From positions 1-57,232 of the forward strand of contig CAKRVL010000005.1 of NCBI GenBank assembly GCA_934408705.1: DNA of 57,232 nucleotides, given 5' to 3'. Source of the DNA: an uncultured Blautia sp. (GTDB lineage: Bacteria; Bacillota; Clostridia; Lachnospirales; Lachnospiraceae). The position numbers were made by a program, and so were the translations under genes. The number at the start of each line of letters is the position of its first letter. Position 1 is the stretch's first letter. Below are positions 27,070 through 33,515 of the stretch, one piece after another. Under the pieces are notes generated by a model that worked only from the letters and a program-made list of their open reading frames with translations, made no database searches and was not told the DNA's origin.

Positions 27070-27825
27070 ATGAGAAATAAAAGAGGATTTACGCTGGCAG
27101 AACTATTAGTTGTAGTAGCTGTAATTGCTGTCCTGGTAGGTATTTCTATCCCGATTTTCACCTCTCAGCTAGAGAAAAGCCGGGAATCAACTGATTTGGC
27201 AAATGTCCGTGCTGCATATGCTGAGGTAATGGCTGAAGCGATTGACAAGGAGAATCCGAAGCCTATTACAGTCAACCTGAAACAGAAACAGAACGGCTGG
27301 CAGTCAAGCTTGCCAATCACCATTGGTGGTGTCACCTACAACGGATCAAACTCAGCCAACTGGAGCGGAATACCGACGAGCAATGGAACCTGTAAGGTTT
27401 CTTATAATAAAGATAAAGGAATTCATTTCAGATGGAACGGTGCAACGGGGGATTTGAGTACGACAATAGACACATTAAAGGCAATAAACACATCGCTGAA
27501 CAAAGACAACCATAACGCATATTACTCAAACCAGAATTTCACAGTAAATGGAAATAAAGTCACAACTCGCGTTTATTATGCTGATTCATCTCCATTTAAA
27601 ACAGCACTCAATGAGTGGGAACCACAACCTGCTTCATATAAAGAAAGTCCATTTTATAAAGTTCTAAATGACAAAGATGAAGGTAATGGATATAACGGCT
27701 TTGCATATTATACATGCGGAACAGATGGTTCCATTGATAAGTTTGTTTATGTAAATGAAACAGGGGTTTATCAAACTACAGATGAAGGTAAAACCTGGTA
27801 TGACATTACACCTGATGACGAATAA
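27070..27825 (+). CDS. Type IV prepilin (pilin array gene 1)
   Basis: A prepilin of 251 aa. The type III leader is short, MRNKRG, cut before F7. FTLAE gives the usual Glu at +5, followed by the hydrophobic helix LLVVVAVIAVLVGISIPIF and SQLEKSRESTDLANVRAAYAEVM. The C-terminal domain (residues about 60-251) is variable and unlike the other pilins here, and contains a PASYKESPFYKVLNDKDEG stretch. ACAGGAG precedes the ATG. A strong terminator follows. It is forward, opposite to the main pilus operon, so it is expressed separately or is an alternate subunit. Confidence 0.88.
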   Translation: MRNKRGFTLAELLVVVAVIAVLVGISIPIFTSQLEKSRESTDLANVRAAYAEVMAEAIDKENPKPITVNLKQKQNGWQSSLPITIGGVTYNGSNSANWSGIPTSNGTCKVSYNKDKGIHFRWNGATGDLSTTIDTLKAINTSLNKDNHNAYYSNQNFTVNGNKVTTRVYYADSSPFKTALNEWEPQPASYKESPFYKVLNDKDEGNGYNGFAYYTCGTDGSIDKFVYVNETGVYQTTDEGKTWYDITPDDE

Positions 27826-27843
27826 TTCCTGTGTGTAGAACAC

Positions 27844-27890
27844 TGCCGGATAGCTTTAGAAAAATTTTTTCTAAGTTATCCGGCATTTTT
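27844..27890 (+). terminator. Terminator after pilin array gene 1
   Basis: TGCCGGATA (27844-27852) pairs perfectly with TATCCGGCA (27877-27885), with a further A/T-rich pairing inside, followed by TTTTT. It lies 18 bp after the prepilin stop. Confidence 0.88.
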
Positions 27891-27899
27891 CAACCAGGA

Positions 27900-28236
27900 A
27901 TAAACTCGGACGAAAAGGGCCGTGTTGGTTGCGATTAGTATTCCGATTTTTACCGCGCAGTTAGAAAGAGCTAGAGATGCAGCGTCTGTTGCAAATCTCA
28001 GATCTGCATATGCAGAAGCATCTGCTAAGATACTTACATCTTCTACAGAAGAAAAATCAGCAACAATTACAGGTGTAAAAATTGAAAGCTCTGATACGGA
28101 TTTAGGTGAAGGGGCAAGTGAACTTCCATTTACAGTTCCTAGCGCTATAACGGGAAAGGGCTCCTATGATGTAAAATTTACTTGGGATGATAATAATAAA
28201 GTAAGTGCGACAGCTACAAAAAATGAAACAAAGTAA
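27900..28236 (+). pseudogene. Headless pilin cassette A (no leader peptide)
   Basis: The frame from a GTG at 27922 gives 104 aa starting VLVAISIPIFTAQLERARDA, i.e. it begins in the middle of the pilin helix. The leader, cleavage site and Glu+5 are absent. GCCGTGTTGGTTGCGATT (27919-27936) is identical to the expressed pilin gene at 31288-31305 (reverse strand). Just upstream, AACTCGGACGAAAAGG resembles the border found at cassette B. The C-terminal about 80 residues form an intact-looking, different pilin head (ITGVKIESSDTDLGEG). It cannot make a pilin as it stands; it may be a silent donor or a broken copy. The downstream terminator 28323-28354 is intact. Confidence 0.75.
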
Positions 28237-28322
28237 TTTTGAGTAGTTAAACATTGCCATGAAATGTGAGAACAGAAAATGATTAAATCTGAATTGTTCC
28301 CAGTAGATAATAAAAATTATTT

Positions 28323-28354
28323 CTGCCACCAGATGCAAAACTGGTGGCAGTTTT
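28323..28354 (+). terminator. Terminator after cassette A
   Basis: CTGCCACCAG (28323-28332) pairs perfectly with CTGGTGGCAG (28341-28350), followed by TTTT. It ends transcripts from the headless cassette. Confidence 0.85.
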
Positions 28355-28421
28355 AATGCCATCAACATATATTGTTTTTGCTTTTTCAAGAGAAGTTAAT
28401 CCACCAGATTTCTAGCTTAAG

Positions 28422-28464
28422 ATACTAATCGCAACTCCCACCCTCATCTTCGTCTGAGTTCATC
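28422..28464 (-). repeat. Inverted copy of the cassette left border
   Basis: On the reverse strand GATGAACTCAGACGAAGATG (28464-28445) is identical to the 20 bp ahead of cassette B (30304-30323). After 9 differing bases comes GTTGCGATTAGTAT, also identical to cassette B. No pilin sequence follows. The rest of the gap 28237-28663 is AT-rich and holds a terminator and no gene. Confidence 0.75.
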
Positions 28465-28663
28465 CCAATTGAAACCAAGTCTAACCGCAAATTACAACCC
28501 CAATCCTATTTCCATTCGTTCACAGCTTACTTTATATTCTTGAATCTCTCCGAATCCAAGTTGTGTTTTTTTATTATATATGTTACTCTACATTACAAAG
28601 CACAATAAAAATTGTATTGCTGATACTGTAGATGTTAATTGAATTTTTTATGAGAAAGCAGAA

Positions 28664-29458
28664 ATGAAAATAAATAAAAAAGGCTTTACACTGGCAGAGC
28701 TTTTAATTGTCGTTGCCATAATCGCAGTGCTGGTGGCAATAGGTATTCCTGTTTTTGCCAGTCAGCTTGAGAAAAGCAGAGAAGCTGCTGATGCTGCTAA
28801 TATTAGAGCACAGTACGCTCAGGTTATGGCTGAGGCAATTACTTCTGACAGAGATGTAAATATTGATGGACAAGATTTTGGGAAAATTGAACTCCGGCAA
28901 AAGCAAGCAGATTGGCAAACTGAAGCACTTCAAAGCAGCCTGGAGAATTTTGCCACTATTATTGGGAAACCTGGAACACGGGCTTGGGTAGAATATAAAA
29001 CTGATACGGAAACTGCGTATATCAAGTTTGAAGAGAAAAGCACAGGAAATAATAGCGGCTCAAATCAGGCAAACAATCTCCTGACCAATAGTAACTTTTC
29101 TAATGGTAATACTGGTTGGGAAATAATTCATGGAAAGCTTGAAAATGGCAAGGTAGTTTTAAACTCCTCTTCGCAAGATAATGTATTAAAGCAGTCGATT
29201 ACCATACAAGAAAATAAAAAATATAAAATTACCATTGATATAGAGTCTTGCGGTGCAAATTTGGTAGTTAGAGTAACGAACAAAAATGGAAATAATACCT
29301 ACTTTAAAGAAAACATCACCACTTCCGGGGTGTTTTGTTATGAGTATACACACCGGAAAAACCTCGACAATAATATCCAAATTTCTCTCACAGTACCCCA
29401 AAATCAGAAAAAAGATCCAGTAATAGTAAAATCTGTTTCACTTACAGAGGTTAACTAA
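28664..29458 (+). CDS. Type IV prepilin with carbohydrate-binding-like C-terminal domain
   Basis: A prepilin of 264 aa. Leader MKINKKG, cut before F8; FTLAE with Glu+5; helix LLIVVAIIAVLVAIGIPVF; then SQLEKSREAADAANIRAQYAQV. From about residue 138 the sequence NLLTNSNFSNGNTGWEI, VLNSSSQDNVLKQSITIQENK, and VSLTEV resembles the opening and strands of CBM4/9-type jelly-roll modules. A pilin carrying such a domain could bind glycan. That similarity is by eye. It starts with only a weak GAGAAAG ribosome site. The gene stands alone between a terminator and the mntA gene. Confidence 0.85.
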   Translation: MKINKKGFTLAELLIVVAIIAVLVAIGIPVFASQLEKSREAADAANIRAQYAQVMAEAITSDRDVNIDGQDFGKIELRQKQADWQTEALQSSLENFATIIGKPGTRAWVEYKTDTETAYIKFEEKSTGNNSGSNQANNLLTNSNFSNGNTGWEIIHGKLENGKVVLNSSSQDNVLKQSITIQENKKYKITIDIESCGANLVVRVTNKNGNNTYFKENITTSGVFCYEYTHRKNLDNNIQISLTVPQNQKKDPVIVKSVSLTEVN

Positions 29459-29529
29459 TCGATTATTTTATCCATTGTGAATTAATGGAACGTGTGCTAT
29501 TCTTAAATAAATGAAAGAGGCGAGAGGTT

Positions 29530-29820
29530 ATGAATTATCATCTTCCAGAAAGAATTATAAGAGAAATCGGCACATTTGCCAAAGCACATTCAGTTGAAAA
29601 AATCATTCTTTTTGGCTCACGCGCCAGAGGTGATAACACAGAAAGAAGCGATATTGATATTGCTGTATATGGTGGAGATTTTGACGCTTTTTATTGGGAT
29701 ATTAAAGAGAAAATTAATTCTCTTTTAATGTTTGACATCGTGGAAATGAATGCTTCCGTTTCAGAAGAATTAATAGCGGAAATTAAAAGGGATGGTGTGG
29801 TAATTTATGAAAAAGCTTGA
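29530..29820 (+). CDS. mntA: MNT-domain nucleotidyltransferase antitoxin
   Basis: A 96-aa minimal nucleotidyltransferase. GSRARG (residues 29-34) followed by DID (41-43) gives the GSx10DxD catalytic motif. In the well-studied pair, MntA neutralises the HEPN ribonuclease HepT by adding AMP units to a Tyr. AGAGGCGAGAGG precedes the ATG. It overlaps the HEPN gene by 14 bp. It sits inside the pilin array, between two pilin-type genes. Confidence 0.88.
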   Translation: MNYHLPERIIREIGTFAKAHSVEKIILFGSRARGDNTERSDIDIAVYGGDFDAFYWDIKEKINSLLMFDIVEMNASVSEELIAEIKRDGVVIYEKA

Positions 29821-30217
29821 TAATTTTTTGAATTGTCTTACTATATTGAAGACCGCTGATTTTGAATTGGCAGATAATAATGAAATATATCGAACCGGTG
29901 TTGTTGGACAGTTTAATCTGACTTTTGAACTTGCATGGAAGGCTTTGCAAGAAGTATTGAAAATGCACGGAGTTAAAGAAGCAGATACCGGCTCCCCACG
30001 GGAGATTCTACAGCTTGGATATAAATTAGGTTTTGTAAATGATTCTGCGGTCTGGCTGCTTATGTTAAAAAAGCGTAATACTTCCGTTCACATCTATAAT
30101 GAAAATGATATTGATGAATTGATTTTGCTGATACGCGACAGCTTTCTTCCAGCCTTCTCCGATTTAGCAGAAACACTGAAAAACAAGCTGGCGGAAGTGG
30201 AAAATGACTGGCAATAA
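29807..30217 (+). CDS. hepT: HEPN-domain toxin (HI0074-like nucleotidyltransferase substrate-binding protein)
   Basis: A 136-aa four-helix HEPN protein, predicted RNase toxin. QFNLTFELAWKALQEVLK is typical, and R90-x4-H95-x-Y97 (KKRNTSVHIYNE) is the full RX4HXY motif. In the characterised HepT/MntA system the Arg/His are catalytic and the Tyr is the site adenylylated by MntA. It overlaps mntA by 14 bp and is a complete type VII toxin-antitoxin pair. It may stabilise the variable pilin region; that is inference. Confidence 0.88.
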   Translation: MKKLDNFLNCLTILKTADFELADNNEIYRTGVVGQFNLTFELAWKALQEVLKMHGVKEADTGSPREILQLGYKLGFVNDSAVWLLMLKKRNTSVHIYNENDIDELILLIRDSFLPAFSDLAETLKNKLAEVENDWQ

Positions 30218-30303
30218 GCGGCTGAATAACAAGACAATTACGCGCTGATTTCTGCCTTAATTTTGCAGATAATAAATCGGAGGGGAAAGTTATATTCAAC
30301 AGA

Positions 30304-30719
30304 GATGAACTCAGACGAAGATGGCCGTGTTGGTTGCGATTAGTATTCCGATTTTTACCAGCCAGTTGGAGAAGAGTAGAGATGCTGTTACTGTATCAAA
30401 CCTGAGAGCAGCATATGCAGAAGCTCAAGCGTCTTATCTGACAAATAGTACATCTACATCTGCACAGACAGAGGGTGATGTAACATATACACCTACCGAT
30501 ACAGGCGCTACTGTTGTTGTAAAAAATGTTGTTGCCAAAGGAACAGTTGACGGATTTAATGGTCTTGATACCGAACTAACGCAGTTCGATCATAATGGAT
30601 GTACTACAATGGGAAATAGTAAGAATGGCAAAGATGGCAAGTTTGATGTGACGTTTACATATACAGTTACTGCTAATGGTTCTGTGACTATTGCTGCTGC
30701 AGCTGTTGCTTCAAATTAA
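30304..30719 (+). pseudogene. Headless pilin cassette B (no leader peptide)
   Basis: The frame from ATG 30321 encodes 132 aa starting MAVLVAISIPIFTSQLEKSRDAVTVSNLRAAYAEA. The leader, Glu+5 and first half of the helix are missing. GCCGTGTTGGTTGCGATT (30324-30341) matches the expressed pilin gene exactly. Over the next 35 bp only 4 bases differ, all clustered, before 29 identical bases (through GGAGAAGAG). The 20-bp border GATGAACTCAGACGAAGATG precedes it. The variable head (residues about 35-132) is intact, with no stop. No ribosome site is seen. It is a candidate silent pilin donor, or a decayed copy. Confidence 0.75.
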
Positions 30720-30857
30720 TCTAAATGAAACAGGAATTAAATATTACCTTTTATCTTTTCGGGATAAAATGTAATTGATAAAAATAATAATTCTGGATAG
30801 ACAGTCAGAGATATTCATTCGAACTGGCAATACAAAATAAAAATACTATTTTATATA

Positions 30858-30890
30858 AAAACCGTCGTACAAAAAAATACGACGGTTTTT
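30858..30890. terminator. Bidirectional terminator between cassette B and pilin gene
   Basis: AAACCGTCGTA (30859-30869) pairs with TACGACGGTTT (30878-30888), A-rich on one side and T-rich on the other. It can end both the forward cassette and the reverse-strand pilin gene. Confidence 0.88.
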
Positions 30891-30939
30891 GCAAAATCTC
30901 AATAAATTTTCTTTAATAATTAAAAACTAAAAATAATAG

Positions 30940-31377
30940 TTAGTCTGCAAAGACAACAGATACTGTAGGTTCTGTTCCATTTGTAGGAACCGTAAAAGTA
31001 CATTTAATAGATTTACCTACAACAGATGCACCTGTATAACTAAATTGTGTATAAACTGCATCGCTATATGCAACACCAGCAACAGTAGCATCTGTTCCTT
31101 TTCCAACTTTTGTGGCATTAGATGCGGCATCATCTAATTTTCCGGTTGAAGGATTATAATATTTTTCACCAGTGGTTGCTGTTCCATCAAGAATTTCAAC
31201 AACTGCTTCGGCTTTTGCAGCTCTTAAGTTTGCTAAGTCTGTTGCCTCTCTGCTCTTCTCCAACTGGCTGGTAAAAATCGGGATTGAAATCGCAACCAAC
31301 ACGGCGATGATAGCTACAACGATAAGCAGCTCAGCCAATGTAAAACCTTTTTTGTTCTCTTTTGCTTTTTTAAACAT
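30940..31377 (-). CDS. Type IV prepilin, likely major pilin
   Basis: A prepilin of 145 aa, the normal size for a Gram-positive major pilin. Leader MFKKAKENKKG, cut before F12; FTLAE with Glu+5; helix LLIVVAIIAVLVAISIPIF; SQLEKSREATDLANLRAAKAEAVVEIL; then a variable globular head ending TVSVVFAD. GGAGG precedes the ATG at the proper distance. It is the last gene of the long reverse-strand pilus operon and is followed by a strong terminator. It shares the 18-bp break-point sequence with both headless cassettes, so it is the most likely recipient if cassettes are exchanged. No cysteine-rich loop is seen. Confidence 0.92.
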   Translation of the reverse strand: MFKKAKENKKGFTLAELLIVVAIIAVLVAISIPIFTSQLEKSREATDLANLRAAKAEAVVEILDGTATTGEKYYNPSTGKLDDAASNATKVGKGTDATVAGVAYSDAVYTQFSYTGASVVGKSIKCTFTVPTNGTEPTVSVVFAD

Positions 31378-31434
31378 TTTAAAGCCTCCTATTTAATATT
31401 TTTCATTTTAAGATCATGAAGCATCCGGGATTTC

Positions 31435-31887
31435 TCAGTTGTCGGGGATGGCAATCTTAATGATTCCTATATCACCGTCAAGCTGAAGTTTCAGGTAACC
31501 ACCAACCGATCCGATAAGCTCTCTCATCTTAATGATCCGCTTGTCGAATCCCCGAATGATACGGTCCTCGCAAGAATATTGGATCTTGATGAAGGTCTGC
31601 TCCTGCATGTTACGGCAGCGGATTCTTATGTAGCGCCCCCGTGGGGCTGTGGTCTCAATACAATTTCGCTTCGCTGTACCAAGGGCCATGTCTACAATCT
31701 GGCAAAGTCGATTGCCTGACCGATTCTCCTTAAGCTCCTGAATCTCGGCAGATACCCAGATCTCATCTGCATCTGCTTCTGCTACAAATCTGTTAAATAA
31801 TTCGTTCATCTCAGAATACGACGTATAAAAGCATCTGTTCTGTCTGTGATTCATTCCATCGAAGGCATTCAGCCTTTGCACTGCCAC
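31435..31887 (-). CDS. Truncated GHKL-like ATPase domain protein
   Basis: A 150-aa protein resembling only the catalytic end of AgrC-type histidine kinases. The GNRLCQIVDMALGTAKRN segment sits where the N-box (NxxDNAxEA) should be, but the expected Asn and DNA are replaced (IVDMAL). VGGYLKLQLDGDIGIIKIAIP fits the last strand region. No membrane part and no H-box are present, so it is not a complete kinase. The start is a GTG with AAGGTGG upstream. It lies between a LytTR regulator and the pilin gene; a regulatory or anti-regulator role is possible. Confidence 0.55.
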   Translation of the reverse strand: MAVQRLNAFDGMNHRQNRCFYTSYSEMNELFNRFVAEADADEIWVSAEIQELKENRSGNRLCQIVDMALGTAKRNCIETTAPRGRYIRIRCRNMQEQTFIKIQYSCEDRIIRGFDKRIIKMRELIGSVGGYLKLQLDGDIGIIKIAIPDN

Positions 31888-31960
31888 TATCCACCTTGCT
31901 CCTTTCTCTTATGATGTATGTATTATATCAACAATTTTTTGATTTGTACACATAATGTCG

Positions 31961-32034
31961 ATTATAGCAACATTTTTGTCGAAATTAACTTCAACCAGTC
32001 ATTTTTGACACAATTTCTGTCATTTTTAACCAGT
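31961..32034 (-). promoter_or_regulatory. Candidate LytTR-controlled promoter ahead of GHKL and pilin genes
   Basis: On the reverse strand a perfect TATAAT (31961-31966) lies downstream of two ACTGGTT motifs (complements at 31993-31999 and 32028-32034, 35 bp apart), with a TGACA/TGTCA palindrome (32006-32022) between them. No -35 box matches. LytTR regulators bind paired short repeats ahead of such promoters, and the LytTR gene is immediately upstream. The rest of the 240-bp gap contains family B copy 4. Confidence 0.45.
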
Positions 32035-32086
32035 TTCGACCTGAAAACGTCCTAAAAACATCATAACCAGGCGGATAGATCTGCAT

Positions 32087-32124
32087 AAAGCGGACATTCC
32101 AGGTCCGCTTCGCTACTTGCTCAT
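32087..32124 (-). repeat. 3'-UTR structured repeat, family B copy 4 (head only)
   Basis: Only the invariant head is present: AGCGGAC (32089-32095)/GTCCGCT (32103-32109) and the linker CGCTACTTGCTCAT. The branched body is absent. It starts 3 bp after the stop (32128) of the LytTR gene, in the same orientation as the other copies. Confidence 0.85.
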
Positions 32125-32127
32125 TTT

Positions 32128-32841
32128 TCACATTTTTTCAAACATATAATCATAATAAGATTCACGCGCTGCCCGTTGATATTTCCGTGAAATAGGAATC
32201 TCTTCCGACTTGACAATAAACTTGGCGGAATCCATCTTTTCCACGAAATACAGGCTGATAATATAACTCTGATGACAGCGGAAAAAGAGCTTGCCGGGGA
32301 GCTGCTGCTCCAGCTCATCCAGCTTGGCATAGCTTTCCATCACATCCCCATTGTCCATATGCAGGATCACCTTCCGGTTCGCGCTTTCCACATAAGTGAT
32401 ATTTCTGCAATAAACACGGCAATAGCTCCCCCCTACCTCCTTCAGCATCAGAGAAGCCCTGCGCTCTATATCCGGCTTCTGCCAGAAAAAGGTAATACAG
32501 TTCTGAAGCTGGCTCACATCAAAGGGATAGAGAAGATAACCCGTAGCAAAGACAGAAAATGCTTCTGCATAATATCTCTGGGAATCAGTGATAAAACAGA
32601 TCATCACCTTTCTGTTCCGGGCGCGGATATCTGCTGCCAGCTGCAGCCCATCACCCTCATGGCGGATGGTAGTATTCAGCAGCAGGATATCAAAGGAAGA
32701 GGCATCTTCATTGAGATTTTCCAGATAATCATATTCATTTGTAAATTCACTCACCTGTATATCCATATCTACTCCGGCAAGACCGGCACGGATATATTCT
32801 CTGTGTTCCTTGGACTTTTCCACAATCGCTGCCCGCAGCAT
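32128..32841 (-). CDS. LytTR-family response regulator with non-canonical receiver
   Basis: A 237-aa protein. The receiver domain (1-120) has lost key residues: the phosphoacceptor Asp position reads Asn (DILLLN, N56) and the conserved Lys is Tyr (YLLYPF, Y105); T85 remains. The C-terminal LytTR DNA-binding domain (about 135-237) is normal: YCRVYCRNITYVESANRKVILHM, LFFRCHQSYIIS and IPISRKYQ. Phosphorylation is therefore unlikely. GGGGGA precedes the ATG. It is encoded in the pilus operon between the PilO-like gene and the GHKL gene, so it probably regulates the pilin. It may sense something other than a kinase signal. Confidence 0.85.
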   Translation of the reverse strand: MLRAAIVEKSKEHREYIRAGLAGVDMDIQVSEFTNEYDYLENLNEDASSFDILLLNTTIRHEGDGLQLAADIRARNRKVMICFITDSQRYYAEAFSVFATGYLLYPFDVSQLQNCITFFWQKPDIERRASLMLKEVGGSYCRVYCRNITYVESANRKVILHMDNGDVMESYAKLDELEQQLPGKLFFRCHQSYIISLYFVEKMDSAKFIVKSEEIPISRKYQRAARESYYDYMFEKM

Positions 32842-32906
32842 GATATGTTATCCCCCATAATCCACAACTTTGTACAATTAGTTCAGCTTCTTATCAGTGT
32901 AAGATC

Positions 32907-33515
32907 TCAATAGCCCGTTCCTGCTGCGGCTGACGTATCTGCCGGAAGTCCGCTGTCTGCCTGACCGCCCTGCATCGTCTCATAGAATGTAGCAGTCACG
33001 CCAACATTTACACTTCCCACATTCAGATCATCTCCGTCACTTACAACGCGAAGATCACTTATGATACATCTCCACTCACCGGAACAGAGACTTTTTACCA
33101 GCTCTGCTGCCTTATTATAGTCAGACGCTGAAAAAGTCAGGCTGAAGGATCTGCGGATCAGATCTCCGTCTCTGGTCACATCACTGAAACTAATATCATA
33201 TGTATTGGCATCCTTAAGAAGCTGGTTCAGCTCATCCAGCTCTGCCTTGGAATTGTTATAGCTTCCCATTTTTCCCAGGCTTGTGCCCTGTTCAATATAA
33301 TCCAGCTCGCTCTGCATCTGGGAAAGAGAAGCAGCCTTTGTCTGCAGAAGCATAAGCTCCGTATTCAGCTCATCCTGCTGACTTTTCGCATTGCTTATGG
33401 CTGTCCGCACAGGCTGATCTACCACTACATAATAGCCTGCGCACAGAAGGATTATGGTGAGCAGCAGCAGCATTATTTTTTCTCTCGTAGTAAAATCACG
33501 ACTCATGATTTTCAT
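32907..33515 (-). CDS. PilO/GspM-like pilus assembly protein
   Basis: A 202-aa protein. One N-terminal membrane helix (IMLLLLTIILLCAGYYVVVD) is followed by a coiled coil (SQQDELNTELMLLQTKAASLSQMQSELDYI) and a small globular domain. This is the architecture of PilO, the inner-membrane alignment protein. Its ATG overlaps the stop of the PilM gene by 1 base (TAATG, 33513-33517), so they are coupled. GGAGGGG precedes the start. The C-terminal tail is low in complexity (QADSGLPADTSAAAGTG). The exact ortholog is uncertain. Confidence 0.7.
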   Translation of the reverse strand: MKIMSRDFTTREKIMLLLLTIILLCAGYYVVVDQPVRTAISNAKSQQDELNTELMLLQTKAASLSQMQSELDYIEQGTSLGKMGSYNNSKAELDELNQLLKDANTYDISFSDVTRDGDLIRRSFSLTFSASDYNKAAELVKSLCSGEWRCIISDLRVVSDGDDLNVGSVNVGVTATFYETMQGGQADSGLPADTSAAAGTGY

